This document shows positions 53,276 through 61,658 of a stretch of DNA of 64,000 bases, one piece after another. The DNA comes from Sphingobacteriales bacterium. Its GTDB lineage: Bacteria; Bacteroidota; Bacteroidia; Chitinophagales; LD1. The stretch lies in assembly GCA_018262795.1 (NCBI GenBank), contig JADFDM010000007.1:160222-224221 (forward strand). The letters are read 5' to 3'. The first letter of the stretch is position 1, and each line of letters opens with the position of its first letter. The notes under the pieces were generated by a model. It was not told where the DNA came from, made no database searches, and saw nothing but the letters and a program-made list of their open reading frames with translations. Made by a program: the position numbers and the translations under genes.

Positions 53276-53296
53276 TGTAAACAGATTGCGTTTACA
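53276..53296. promoter_or_regulatory. Candidate operator between bshA and the ArsR-type gene
   Basis: TGTAAAC (53276-53282) and GTTTACA (53290-53296) form a perfect 7-bp inverted repeat with a 7-bp spacer. On the minus strand it overlaps the area of bshA's likely promoter. A third related half-site, TTTGTAAAT, lies at about 53301-53309. Confidence 0.5.
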
Positions 53297-53354
53297 GCGA
53301 TTTGTAAATAATAACCCTTTTAAAAAAAAGTGCAGAGAAAAAATGAATCTTTCT

Positions 53355-53362
53355 TACTTTTG
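53355..53362 (+). promoter_or_regulatory. Candidate -7 promoter element of the first ArsR-type gene
   Basis: TACTTTTG fits TAnnTTTG 26 bases ahead of the ATG at 53389; no clear -33 TTG. Confidence 0.35.
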
Positions 53363-53388
53363 ATTCTCTCTCTGAAACAAGATTTATT

Positions 53389-53736
53389 ATGTCAGCTAAG
53401 ACCACCAATGAAACGTTAGTTCTAAAAAGAACTCAAGGGGAAGTAATTATTGATTACGCCTCTTTGCGAAAAATTGCTTTAATGCTGAGATCTGTTAATC
53501 ATCCTGTGCGGAAGCAACTTCTCGAGGTTTTGAGCCGTGAAAAGGAAATGATAGTGACCGAACTACATACCCAATTGAATATTGACCAAGCGACTGCTTC
53601 GCAACACCTGGCGGTGCTTCGCAGGGCGGGGATATTGAAAACTAGAAGAGATGGAAAATTTATCTACTACAGCATTAACAGTCAAAAGATTTCTGACATC
53701 AGTGTCTTGATAAATCAGGTTGGTTCTTTGTCGTGA
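53389..53736 (+). CDS. ArsR/SmtB-type HTH regulator, Cys-free, copy 1
   Basis: This 115-residue winged-HTH protein has the ArsR pattern: LMLRSVNHPVRKQLLEVLS, then the recognition helix region QATASQHLAVLRRAGILKTR and the wing RDGKFIYYSIN. The chain contains no Cys, so the usual metal-binding sites are absent; it may respond to another signal or be metal-independent. It is followed by a second, distinct ArsR-type gene at 53802 and a double-rhodanese gene. An operator-like inverted repeat lies upstream next to bshA. Confidence 0.85.
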   Translation: MSAKTTNETLVLKRTQGEVIIDYASLRKIALMLRSVNHPVRKQLLEVLSREKEMIVTELHTQLNIDQATASQHLAVLRRAGILKTRRDGKFIYYSINSQKISDISVLINQVGSLS

Positions 53737-53801
53737 TATTTATTTTTACAATTAACATCAGAATTTAGAATTATTATTAAACGAATATCCCTCTATTAAA
53801 G

Positions 53802-54110
53802 ATGGTCAATACAATCAACAAATTACTGAATAGTGAGAAGTTAGAAGTTGCCACAGGAGTTTTTCGGGCCTTTGCTCATCCGCTTCGCCTGAAGATTTTG
53901 AAGTTTATTAATGACAACGACAAAACCAACGTCCAACGGATTTACAGTTCGTTACGCTTAGAACAATCAATCACCTCACAACACCTGCGCGTATTGCGCG
54001 ATGCAGGTTTGGTATTAACTATCCGCAGCGGGAAGTTCATCTTCTATAGCCTTAACCATGACAACATGGATACTATTTCCGATGCTGTTCAGACTTTCTT
54101 AGGGTCTTAG
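53802..54110 (+). CDS. ArsR/SmtB-type HTH regulator, Cys-free, copy 2
   Basis: This 102-residue winged-HTH protein resembles copy 1 but is clearly diverged: RAFAHPLRLKILKFI, QSITSQHLRVLRDAGLVLTI, RSGKFIFYSLN. It also has no Cys and so no classical metal site. Two adjacent paralogs could form a heterodimer or act on different genes. 65 bp from the first copy and 42 bp before the rhodanese gene. Confidence 0.85.
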   Translation: MVNTINKLLNSEKLEVATGVFRAFAHPLRLKILKFINDNDKTNVQRIYSSLRLEQSITSQHLRVLRDAGLVLTIRSGKFIFYSLNHDNMDTISDAVQTFLGS

Positions 54111-54127
54111 TTCAAAGGTATTTGGGG

Positions 54128-54135
54128 TATATTTG
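54128..54135 (+). promoter_or_regulatory. Candidate -7 promoter element before the rhodanese gene
   Basis: TATATTTG fits TAnnTTTG 17 bases before the ATG at 54153; a -33 box is not obvious. Confidence 0.3.
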
Positions 54136-54152
54136 CCCCCTCAAAAAACAAT

Positions 54153-54797
54153 ATGGAATTATTTGACGTTGCGGCTGTACGGGCTAATTTGGAGGAAGGT
54201 TATATGGTGATGGATGCCCGTCCATCTGAATTTTTCCTCGAAGGATTTCTTGCCGGAGCCGTATCCATTCCGTTTGGTGAAGAGTTTATAGAGCGCTTTC
54301 AAGAGTTAGTAAGTGACGAACAAAAAATAGTACTAGTAGCTGAGGAAAAGGATATTCCGGCTATTGCACGCTTGCTTAAACTATCCGGATCGGATAATAC
54401 GATCGGCTACTTTTCGGGGAATTACAATTCATGGCAAGAAGCTGGTTTGCCCACCGATTTATTAATTGGTATCGAAGCGGATGAGTTTGCCATGGATTAT
54501 CAGTTTGATGAATTTTTCTTGATTGATATTCGCTCTGCTGAAGAATATACGGTGGAACATGCAGAAGATGCCGAAAACATTGAGTTGTATGATCTGGAAC
54601 AAATACTGACCGATCTGGACGTTTCGCAGTTGTATTATTTCTATGGCAATAGTGCGAATGATGCCGTTATGGCCGGCTCTATCTTTAAGAGTAATGGCTT
54701 TCATCGAGTGCGAGCAGTAACAGCCGACTTGGAGACTATAAAAAGCACGGGTATCCCGTGGTTCACCGCCAAGAAAAAAGATAACACTGCTAAATAA
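54153..54797 (+). CDS. Tandem rhodanese-fold protein lacking catalytic Cys
   Basis: This 214-residue protein is two rhodanese-like domains: the first has YMVMDARPSEFFLEGFLAGA, the second FFLIDIRSAEEYTVEHAEDA. The active-site loops have no Cys (VAEEKD in the first, YGNSAND in the second), and the entire chain lacks Cys, so sulfurtransferase activity is unlikely. Both domains probably bind or sense something instead. Its neighbours, two Cys-free ArsR-type regulators and bshA, suggest a regulatory link, perhaps to thiol or sulfur state, but this is inference. It may also have its own -7 element. Confidence 0.8.
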   Translation: MELFDVAAVRANLEEGYMVMDARPSEFFLEGFLAGAVSIPFGEEFIERFQELVSDEQKIVLVAEEKDIPAIARLLKLSGSDNTIGYFSGNYNSWQEAGLPTDLLIGIEADEFAMDYQFDEFFLIDIRSAEEYTVEHAEDAENIELYDLEQILTDLDVSQLYYFYGNSANDAVMAGSIFKSNGFHRVRAVTADLETIKSTGIPWFTAKKKDNTAK

Positions 54798-54847
54798 AAA
54801 TCGAAGAACAGAATACCTGCTAAGGTAAATCGTTCAAATTTGCACCC

Positions 54848-56512
54848 GTGAATTTTTCTAATCTACACCGAGCCTCTTTCGTTCAGCAACTTTCATCGCA
54901 AGAATTTGATTTGCTGGTGGTGGGCGGTGGCATTACCGGTTGTGGCATTGCCTTAGATGCTGCTCTTCGGGGAATGAAAGTGGCACTGATTGAAAAGAAC
55001 GACTTTGCCTCCGGCACCAGCTCTCGCTCCACCAAATTGATTCATGGCGGCTTGCGGTATTTGAAGCAATTAGAGTTTAAGTTAGTGCACGATGTGGGTA
55101 GCGAAAGAGCCGTTGTGCACCGAAATGCTCGCCATGTGGTCATCCCCGAAAAAATGCTGTTGCCAATTACGGAAGATGGCTCTCTCGGAAAGCTACCTTC
55201 TTCCATAGGTCTGTTAGTGTATGATATGTTGGCAGGAGTAAAAAGAAGTGAACATCGGCAAATGTTGAACCGACACGAAACCGTAAAAGCAGAGCCTTTG
55301 TTGAAGTCGGACAAACTGATTGGAGGCGGTCTATACTTTGAATATCGCACCGATGATTCCCGACTAACAATTGAAATTGCCAAAAGCGCTCATGCCAACG
55401 GAGCCTCATTGCTGAATTATGCGGAATTGACAGGCTTTCTCTATGATGCTTCGGGGAAAATTGACGGAGCGAAAGTGGAAGATAAAATAGATGGCGGTGA
55501 GTTTCATATCCGAGCGAAAGCAGTAGTAAACGCCTGTGGCCCTTGGGTAGATTTGCTGCGCAAACATGATAATTCTTTAAAAGGGAAAAGGCTTCAACTC
55601 ACCAAAGGGGTTCACCTTGTTTTCCCTTACAAGAAGTTGCCGCTGCAACAAGCGGTGTATTTTGATGTAGGAGATGGCCGTATGATTTTTGCCATTCCTC
55701 GAAATCACATCACTTATGTAGGAACTACCGACACCGTTTACAATCAGGAAATAGACAGCCCTCGTTGCAATAAGGAGGATGCGCAGTATCTGATCAATGC
55801 GGTGAATAAAACTTTCAAGGACGCACATTTGAAGTTGGAAGATATTGAATCTACCTGGGCAGGATTGCGCCCACTGATTCATGAAGATGGCAAGTCACCT
55901 TCTGAACTTTCGCGCAAAGACGAAATTATGATTTCAGAATCCGGGTTGATTTCGATTGCCGGTGGAAAGCTGACAGGGTATCGCTTAATGGCGGAAAAAA
56001 TAGTGGATATCACTGCTAAAATCCTACAAAAGGATTTTGGGAATTGCAAAACAAAATCGTATCGCTTGTGTGGTGGTGAGTTTAAAAGTGAAATTGATTT
56101 TGAAGATACACTACGCAATGTTATTTCATTGGGGGATTTGGCTTCGGTTAGTGAAAAGAAAGTGCGGGAATGGTTTTTTCGCTATGGTACCAATGCAAAA
56201 ACTATTATAGAGAAAGTAGCAAAACTAACAAACCGATACCGCGAAAAGGAAAGTTTGTTGCAAGCTGCGGAAATGGAATACTGTGTAGAAAATGAAATGA
56301 TTTACGAACTGAATGATTTTCTGATTCGCAGAACCGGACACATATTCTTTGATAAACCGGCATCAGAAAAGACAATAAACAATTATCACCGTTTGCTCAC
56401 TGAGCAGTTGAATATAGCTGCCGAATCTTCCGATAAAATGTTGGAGAGCACTAAGCAAGAATATGAAAGTGTGACTGAGTTTATAAGCTATTCAAACTCT
56501 ACCAGCACCTGA
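54848..56512 (+). CDS. glpD: Aerobic glycerol-3-phosphate dehydrogenase
   Basis: This 554-residue FAD enzyme starts at a GTG at 54848. The dinucleotide site is LLVVGGGITGCGIALDAA, with SSRSTKLIHGGLRYLKQLE next, and YVGTTDTVYNQEID and TWAGLRPLI further on, all GlpD features. It oxidises sn-glycerol 3-phosphate to dihydroxyacetone phosphate and passes electrons to quinone at the inner membrane. The C-terminal helical domain is complete. Its last 25 bases overlap the convergent biotin-carrier gene. Confidence 0.92.
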   Translation: MNFSNLHRASFVQQLSSQEFDLLVVGGGITGCGIALDAALRGMKVALIEKNDFASGTSSRSTKLIHGGLRYLKQLEFKLVHDVGSERAVVHRNARHVVIPEKMLLPITEDGSLGKLPSSIGLLVYDMLAGVKRSEHRQMLNRHETVKAEPLLKSDKLIGGGLYFEYRTDDSRLTIEIAKSAHANGASLLNYAELTGFLYDASGKIDGAKVEDKIDGGEFHIRAKAVVNACGPWVDLLRKHDNSLKGKRLQLTKGVHLVFPYKKLPLQQAVYFDVGDGRMIFAIPRNHITYVGTTDTVYNQEIDSPRCNKEDAQYLINAVNKTFKDAHLKLEDIESTWAGLRPLIHEDGKSPSELSRKDEIMISESGLISIAGGKLTGYRLMAEKIVDITAKILQKDFGNCKTKSYRLCGGEFKSEIDFEDTLRNVISLGDLASVSEKKVREWFFRYGTNAKTIIEKVAKLTNRYREKESLLQAAEMEYCVENEMIYELNDFLIRRTGHIFFDKPASEKTINNYHRLLTEQLNIAAESSDKMLESTKQEYESVTEFISYSNSTST

Positions 56513-56976
56513 TTTTTTTCGACTGCCTGCTTTAGCGCTATGTGAATTTTCTTGATTTTTCCATCGCGCGGAGACTTGATCACGTTTTCCATCTTCATCG
56601 CTTCCAATATCAGCAGGCTGTCCCCTTTTTTCACTTCTTCTGATTCTGTGGCCATGATTTGAATAATCAAACCCGGCATAGGTGCTTTCACTAATTGCGT
56701 AGTGGTAGAAGATTTTGAGTTAATACCGAGTTGCTGTAACAGTAAGTCGTATTTATCCTTTATAATTATTTCGTAATCGGTTCCGTTTACGTTAATAATC
56801 ATTGATTTCTCTTCTGCATTAAAACTGACGAGTGTGGCGTTGTAGCCCTTGTGGTCGCGGATAATATGAAATGAGTTTTTTCGTATTTCTATCAGATCCC
56901 ACTCTACCGATTCCCCGTTTAACTGTTTCCCTTCAATAGAAAATTCTTTTTTGCCGTTTACTGTTGCCTTTATCAT
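56488..56976 (-). CDS. Biotin carboxyl carrier-type protein (biotin/lipoyl attachment domain)
   Basis: This 162-residue protein ends in a biotinyl domain (about 85-162) with the biotinylation motif EAMKMEN (target Lys) and APMPGLIIQIMA, as in acyl-CoA carboxylase subunits. The N-terminal half is a small beta domain (IKATVNGKKEFSIEGKQLNG). I start at ATG 56976 because the longer frame begins with a TTG at 56997. No carboxylase subunit is nearby, so it serves enzymes encoded elsewhere or has another role. It lies 23 bp after the FAD oxidoreductase and overlaps glpD by 25 bp on the other strand. Confidence 0.85.
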   Translation of the reverse strand: MIKATVNGKKEFSIEGKQLNGESVEWDLIEIRKNSFHIIRDHKGYNATLVSFNAEEKSMIINVNGTDYEIIIKDKYDLLLQQLGINSKSSTTTQLVKAPMPGLIIQIMATESEEVKKGDSLLILEAMKMENVIKSPRDGKIKKIHIALKQAVEKNQVLVEFE

Positions 56977-56999
56977 TCCACCGCGTTTGAGGAACAAGT

Positions 57000-58049
57000 C
57001 TAAGAAAGAAACCGCTTTATATCAACTTCCTTGTTCAGCGGCTTACCCAACAACAGATGTTCTACAAATTGATTTGCGAAATAGGGAGCCAATGAAATTC
57101 CCTTTGTTCCCATACCATTAAATATTCCCACCCTTTTATGTCGGGGATGAATTCCTATCAAAGGCCTTCGCCCGCTCACAGTTGGGCGCACTGCCGCCCA
57201 ATGGTCGAGTACCTTGTAGGAGCATTTCAGAAAAGACTTTAAGCCACTTTCCAATTCTTGCCGTCCCTTGGCAGAGGGGAATGAATTTTCGAAATCTATT
57301 TCATGGGTAGAGCCTACATAGTAGATATTCTTTTCGTAAAATGGCATTAAAACTACTTCTCCCTTCACCATATAATCGTACAGGAAATCAGCGATCTCCA
57401 CAATCAGACATTCTCCTTTTGCCGGATAAAAAGGCAATTTCTCGAAAAAAGGATTTTGAAGTGCCTGTATCCCTTCGGCAAAAATGATTTGGCGGGCAGT
57501 TGCCCCTTTATAACTCACCGAATCTTCCTTTAATTTCAGATCCGAGTAACTAAATCTCCCCGCATAAATCTGCTGATGTTTTTGGAGGAAGGCTTTAAAA
57601 GCAGTGAGAAAAGTACCCCCATTTACGTGAGCGGCTTCTTTTAACTCAAAGCCTCCAAATGGATTGTTGATGTACGCATCGGCCAAATGAATCATCGCTC
57701 CATTATCTAAGTATGGAGAATATTCCTTCAATGCACAGCGCACACTCCAATCGTTTTGTGCCTTTACAGAATCAAATAGCCGAACGATTTTTAAAGGCTC
57801 GTACAGTTTCTCTCCGAGAGGGGTTTCTAATTCGTGATAAGTGGCAGCAGCAAAGGGCAACAGTTCATCGGCCAACCAAGTTTTTACCAAACGCCTACCC
57901 GTTACCGGGTTAATAACCCCTGAAGTAATGCGCGAAGGTGTAATGCTTTTGTCATCATCAATAACTAAAAGTGTTTTCCCGGCCTTATGCAGAAACCATG
58001 CGAGCATAGAGCCGGCAATTCCCTGACCGACTATGATAAAATCGAACAT
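57000..58049 (-). CDS. FAD-dependent oxidoreductase (DAO family)
   Basis: This 349-residue enzyme has an N-terminal dinucleotide site (IIVGQGIAGSMLAWFLHKAG) and a DAO-family C-terminal (VRPTVSGRRPLIGIHP, GIFNGMGTKGISLAPYFANQ). The closest familiar relatives are glycine oxidase, D-amino-acid dehydrogenase and the MnmC oxidase domain. No methyltransferase half is present. The substrate is unknown. 40 bp downstream of the small membrane protein gene. Confidence 0.82.
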   Translation of the reverse strand: MFDFIIVGQGIAGSMLAWFLHKAGKTLLVIDDDKSITPSRITSGVINPVTGRRLVKTWLADELLPFAAATYHELETPLGEKLYEPLKIVRLFDSVKAQNDWSVRCALKEYSPYLDNGAMIHLADAYINNPFGGFELKEAAHVNGGTFLTAFKAFLQKHQQIYAGRFSYSDLKLKEDSVSYKGATARQIIFAEGIQALQNPFFEKLPFYPAKGECLIVEIADFLYDYMVKGEVVLMPFYEKNIYYVGSTHEIDFENSFPSAKGRQELESGLKSFLKCSYKVLDHWAAVRPTVSGRRPLIGIHPRHKRVGIFNGMGTKGISLAPYFANQFVEHLLLGKPLNKEVDIKRFLS

Positions 58050-58089
58050 GGCGCGAATATAAAAGGTGTGGCAGAGTTAAATCGAACGA

Positions 58090-58437
58090 TTATCTGAAAT
58101 AAGACAAATCCTTCTTCTCTTCGGTTGGTGGCGGCTCGTTATTATCATCCTCATCTTGCGGCACTTCTGCTTTCATTATTTTATTGCGGAAGTAGATGAA
58201 AAGCAATACTTCAAATAGAATAGCAAAAGGCTCAAGCATTAATGTCTTTTTCATGGCAGCTTCGTTCTGTAGCAAATCCTTCCCGAAAATTGACATAGCT
58301 GTGTAACCAATGCCGATTGCAATTAAAAAGAAACCCGCCAAATAATTCAAGAGGTAAGGCCATGCGGGTAAGCCTCGCTTGTGTGCCATGCGGTGCAATT
58401 GGTAACAAAAAATCAAAACCAATAGTATATCTATCAT
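58090..58437 (-). CDS. Small membrane protein, unknown function
   Basis: This 115-residue protein has about three membrane segments (IDILLVLIFCYQLHRM, YLLNYLAGFFLIAIGIGYTA, FAILFEVLLFIYF) and an acidic tail with EDDNNEPPPTEEKK. No family is recognised. Separated by one base from the MmcQ/YjbR gene, so co-transcribed. Confidence 0.6.
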   Translation of the reverse strand: MIDILLVLIFCYQLHRMAHKRGLPAWPYLLNYLAGFFLIAIGIGYTAMSIFGKDLLQNEAAMKKTLMLEPFAILFEVLLFIYFRNKIMKAEVPQDEDDNNEPPPTEEKKDLSYFR

Positions 58438-58438
58438 C

Positions 58439-58798
58439 TTATAAACTGTTTAATTCAAGTTGCATTTTCTTGGGGAGACCTTTTATTACTTGCTCATACG
58501 AATGGTCTATCATCCAAAGCAATTCTTTTCGCGGAATTGAATTGCCTTCAAAGATAACGGTATTCCAATGCTTTTTGTTCATGTGGTATCCGGGTAATAC
58601 TTCGTTATACTTTTCGCGATAGCTGTTTGTCAGCTCCGGCTCCATTTTAAGATTGCAGGTAAATGGACGCGATGAAAGACCGGTGAGCATAAAAATCTTG
58701 TTCATCACCTTAAACACCAATGTTTCTTCACCAAAGGGGAATTCTTCGGTAACGCCCTTTTTAGAAAGGCAATAACTGCGCACCTCCTCAATGTTCAT
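58439..58798 (-). CDS. MmcQ/YjbR-family protein
   Basis: This 119-residue protein matches the MmcQ/YjbR family: VRSYCLSKKGVTEEFPFGEE, FKVMNKIFML, then PGYHMNKKHWNTVIFEGNSI and SYEQVIKGLPKK. These small alpha/beta proteins are annotated as DNA-binding but their role is unknown. One base separates it from the genes on each side, so the three are tightly linked in an operon. Confidence 0.88.
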   Translation of the reverse strand: MNIEEVRSYCLSKKGVTEEFPFGEETLVFKVMNKIFMLTGLSSRPFTCNLKMEPELTNSYREKYNEVLPGYHMNKKHWNTVIFEGNSIPRKELLWMIDHSYEQVIKGLPKKMQLELNSL

Positions 58799-58799
58799 G

Positions 58800-60161
58800 T
58801 TACTTGCCTTTGTTCATTATCTTTTCTGAAAACGTAGAAAAGGTCTTGAAATTCTGCTCGAGATATTTTTTTCTTTCAGCCGGTAATTGCAGCGCTTCTA
58901 AAGGATTAAAGTTAGATTCTACATACTCAAAGGTAGGCTCCGCACCATCTGTACTTACAGGGGCATACATCCATTTTCCGGCTCTGTGCACAAAGCGTTT
59001 GTCCCCATCAATAAAAGCGGCTTGATTGTATTTATACCGAGGCATAGTGCGGCCTTCATTATCATACCAAAAACTTTGCAACATCGGGAGGTTGTTTTCA
59101 CTTTCTGCCATCAAAGTGAATCCTTCATTATCTAATCCGGCTGCGTGCAGGATTTCGTGATGCAAATGACGAGAACTGACGTTGTGCGTTTTTACTTCTG
59201 CTGTCTGCCCTTCATGACCCAGCCAGAAAACCGGCACTCGATTACCTCCATCTGTAACATTGCTGAAATGATATTGCCATCCCTGCTCTCCGAAATTATC
59301 GCCATGATCGCTACAAAATATCACTAAGTTATCGGTGCCTTGGTGCATTTCGCGGCAGAAATTATCTACGTTATCACGAATGAGTTGCCAGGATAATTGT
59401 TGCTTGGTACGCAGTAAATCTAAATCATCTTGCGTGATGAAACTTTTGTCCTTTTTCAGAAAAGTTTGCGAAAGATAGTAATACAACACCTGCCACTCGT
59501 GAATTTTACCAAGCAACGTTTTGTTCATGAGCGCAAATGTATCGGCAATGTGATAGGGATAATGGGTTTCCATCAGGTTGATGAACATAAACACCCCCTG
59601 ATTTTCCTTATTATTTTTATCTATTATTTGCTTTGCCTTGGCAAAAGAATCTTGAACGGTTTTTTGTGCCCACACGATTCCCGTCCGCAAATCTTCGCTC
59701 AATCTGTCGAACACTATATCCTTTGGCTTTAGCACCATTTTGCGAATACGAGGGCGATTCATGGAAAGAACAAAGCGCAGCAGCCATTGGTGACGCGACT
59801 CAACAAATTGCCAGGTCTTATGTACTTCATCAAAGCCTTTGCTCACATTAAACACCTCGGTGGTTACAATGTTGGCCGATACCTGAATGGGTTTATAGCC
59901 TGCTGTTTTGAGTTTATCCGGCAGTGATGGAATATTATTATCTAACCAACGACTTTGCGAAGTGGCTCCATGTTGGTGCGGTAACATTCCTGTAAAGAGC
60001 GAGCAGGTAGCCGGCAAGGTCCAGCAGCCCGAAGAACGCGCATTAGAAAACTGTGTGGCATTTTGTTCGAGATATGGAACGCCAGGCTTTCCGTCTTGAT
60101 ATACTGAATCATAGCGCAAACTATCTGCCACTATGAGAATTACATTTTTTGGTTTCCCCAC
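58800..60161 (-). CDS. Alkaline phosphatase-superfamily (sulfatase-like) hydrolase
   Basis: This 453-residue protein starts at a GTG (60161). It has the metal-site start ILIVADSLRYD (Asp13), GCWTLPATCSLFTG and the second metal motif SDHGDNFGEQ. The nucleophile position, aligned with CxPSR of formylglycine sulfatases, is Thr48 (TLPAT), so the classic sulfatase motif is absent and a phosphatase/phosphodiesterase-type or other phosphoryl or sulfuryl transfer is more likely. No signal peptide was seen. It is first in the five-gene operon. The substrate is unknown. Confidence 0.8.
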   Translation of the reverse strand: MGKPKNVILIVADSLRYDSVYQDGKPGVPYLEQNATQFSNARSSGCWTLPATCSLFTGMLPHQHGATSQSRWLDNNIPSLPDKLKTAGYKPIQVSANIVTTEVFNVSKGFDEVHKTWQFVESRHQWLLRFVLSMNRPRIRKMVLKPKDIVFDRLSEDLRTGIVWAQKTVQDSFAKAKQIIDKNNKENQGVFMFINLMETHYPYHIADTFALMNKTLLGKIHEWQVLYYYLSQTFLKKDKSFITQDDLDLLRTKQQLSWQLIRDNVDNFCREMHQGTDNLVIFCSDHGDNFGEQGWQYHFSNVTDGGNRVPVFWLGHEGQTAEVKTHNVSSRHLHHEILHAAGLDNEGFTLMAESENNLPMLQSFWYDNEGRTMPRYKYNQAAFIDGDKRFVHRAGKWMYAPVSTDGAEPTFEYVESNFNPLEALQLPAERKKYLEQNFKTFSTFSEKIMNKGK

Positions 60162-60394
60162 GAAACTTGCTTGAGTGTGTGGGCGAATGTATGAATTTTC
60201 AGTTGCGACCGGATGAAACGCTCGGATAATCAGAGTAAGATAATTAGCGTAATTTTCTCTTTATACACAGATTGATAGAACTAAAAGTTCTGTTTGTCAC
60301 GTATTACCCACAGAGTAATTTGCTAAGGCAGCTAAACACTCTGTGAGTCTGATAGGATTCAAAAATTTGTAGAGATAATGGGGGTGACTTTTGC

Positions 60395-61240
60395 TTATCC
60401 GCAACAGCCGGGTTCGCAACAAGATTCGTTGTTGGCAGGCTTCTCGGCATACACAGTGATGCTGAAAATACCTGTTTCTCCGCGTTTGTATTGCTCTAAC
60501 TCAGCCTCTGTCAAATAATTTTTCAGAATATCGTCCGGTATCACAATCGGTTTTTCTTTTTGGATAATCAGATTGGTAAAGCCGTTCGTTTCTATCAACT
60601 CGATGTAGGTTTGTTTTTGTATGGCTCCTGCCACACAACCTGCATACATCTCTGCATCTTTTCGAAGTCGCTCGGGCAATTGACCCGTGAGTACCACATC
60701 TGAAATACTGAAATGACCACCCGGTTTTAATACCCGAAATATCTCCTTTATCACCGCATCCTTATCGGGTACTAAGTTGAGCACACAATTACTCACTACA
60801 ACATCCGCGATGTTTGCTGTAAGCGGCATCTTTTCTATGTCTCCCTGGCGGAATTCAACATTATTAAAACCGAGTTTATCAGAATTGGCGCGAGCCTTAT
60901 CTATCATGGCGGGCGTAAAATCAATACCTATTACGCGACCTTCTGCTCCTACTTCTTCTCTTGCCACAAAGCAATCATTTCCCGCTCCCGAGCCAAGATC
61001 TACTACGGTATCTCCTTTTCGGATTTTTGCAAATTGGGTGGGCAAGCCGCAGCCTAACCCCAAATCGGCATCGGGGTTATAGCCTTTCATTTGAGTGTAA
61101 TCGTCACTCATAATGTTGTAAACTTCGGTAGAGCAGCCACCCGCTCCACAACAGGAGGATTGGTTGGTTTCCTTATCTTGTAGCGCAATTTCGCTGTACT
61201 TCTGTTTTACTAAGTCTTTGAGATTTTCGTTCGTTTCCAT
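60395..61240 (-). CDS. arsM: Arsenite methyltransferase ArsM
   Basis: This 281-residue SAM-dependent enzyme has VVDLGSGAGNDCFVA (SAM site), GDIEKMPL, VSNCVLNLVPDK and MYAGCVAGA, the Cys-bearing ArsM motifs that bind As(III). Cys-rich ends (SSCCGAGGC and ESCCEPGCCG) are extra metal ligands. It turns arsenite into methylated, mostly volatile products. It lies 56 bp downstream of an ArsR-type gene on the same strand, so the pair is an arsenic response unit. No arsenite pump gene is visible here. Confidence 0.93.
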   Translation of the reverse strand: METNENLKDLVKQKYSEIALQDKETNQSSCCGAGGCSTEVYNIMSDDYTQMKGYNPDADLGLGCGLPTQFAKIRKGDTVVDLGSGAGNDCFVAREEVGAEGRVIGIDFTPAMIDKARANSDKLGFNNVEFRQGDIEKMPLTANIADVVVSNCVLNLVPDKDAVIKEIFRVLKPGGHFSISDVVLTGQLPERLRKDAEMYAGCVAGAIQKQTYIELIETNGFTNLIIQKEKPIVIPDDILKNYLTEAELEQYKRGETGIFSITVYAEKPANNESCCEPGCCG

Positions 61241-61296
61241 TTTATATTTTGTTTTGGTTTATAATCGTAATCATGCGATGTTTTGATTCAAAAAAA

Positions 61297-61629
61297 TCAG
61301 CAACAGTTTTTCTGTTTAGATTTTGCCCCTTCAAAAAGCTCATTCAAATAACTCTTGGCAAGCGCCCATTCCTTCTCATCTATACAGTAGCACACCTTCA
61401 CGCCATCAATATCTCCTTTTATCAAACCGGCTTCTTTCAATTCTTTCAGGTGCTGCGAAACAGTGCTTTGCGATAAGGGCAGTTCCTCTACAATATCTCC
61501 GCAAAAGCAATTTCTTTTTCCCGCCAGTAATTTAACGATGGCAACTCTTGCCGGATGCGCTAAGGCCTTCGCATAGCGCGCTATGCGATTGTCTTTTACT
61601 GTAAATTCTTCTGCTTTGTTAGTTCCCAT
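61297..61629 (-). CDS. arsR: ArsR-family arsenic-responsive repressor
   Basis: This 110-residue protein starts at ATG 61629. The winged-HTH motif is QSTVSQHLKELKEAGLIKG and the preceding stretch KRNCFCGDIVEELPLS has two Cys (CFC) for As(III) binding. The C-terminus ends in CC (KQKNCC), also a possible ligand. It should repress itself and arsM and release DNA on arsenite. The palindrome at 61643-61658, 14 bp upstream, is its probable operator. Confidence 0.9.
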   Translation of the reverse strand: MGTNKAEEFTVKDNRIARYAKALAHPARVAIVKLLAGKRNCFCGDIVEELPLSQSTVSQHLKELKEAGLIKGDIDGVKVCYCIDEKEWALAKSYLNELFEGAKSKQKNCC

Positions 61630-61642
61630 GTTTGTGTAATCA

Positions 61643-61658
61643 ATCGCAATATTACGAT
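61643..61658. promoter_or_regulatory. ArsR operator palindrome upstream of arsR-arsM
   Basis: ATCGCAATATTACGAT is a 16-bp palindrome with one mismatched pair (14/16 bases match), flanked by ATCAAT and ATTGAT, which add outer symmetry. Similar AT-rich palindromes are ArsR sites in other bacteria. Confidence 0.75.

Noticed and set aside
60309..60345. Inverted repeat CACAGAGT ... ACTCTGTG downstream of arsM
   Set aside because: The 8-bp arms are perfect but the 21-base loop and lack of a T-run do not make a convincing terminator; no other role could be supported.
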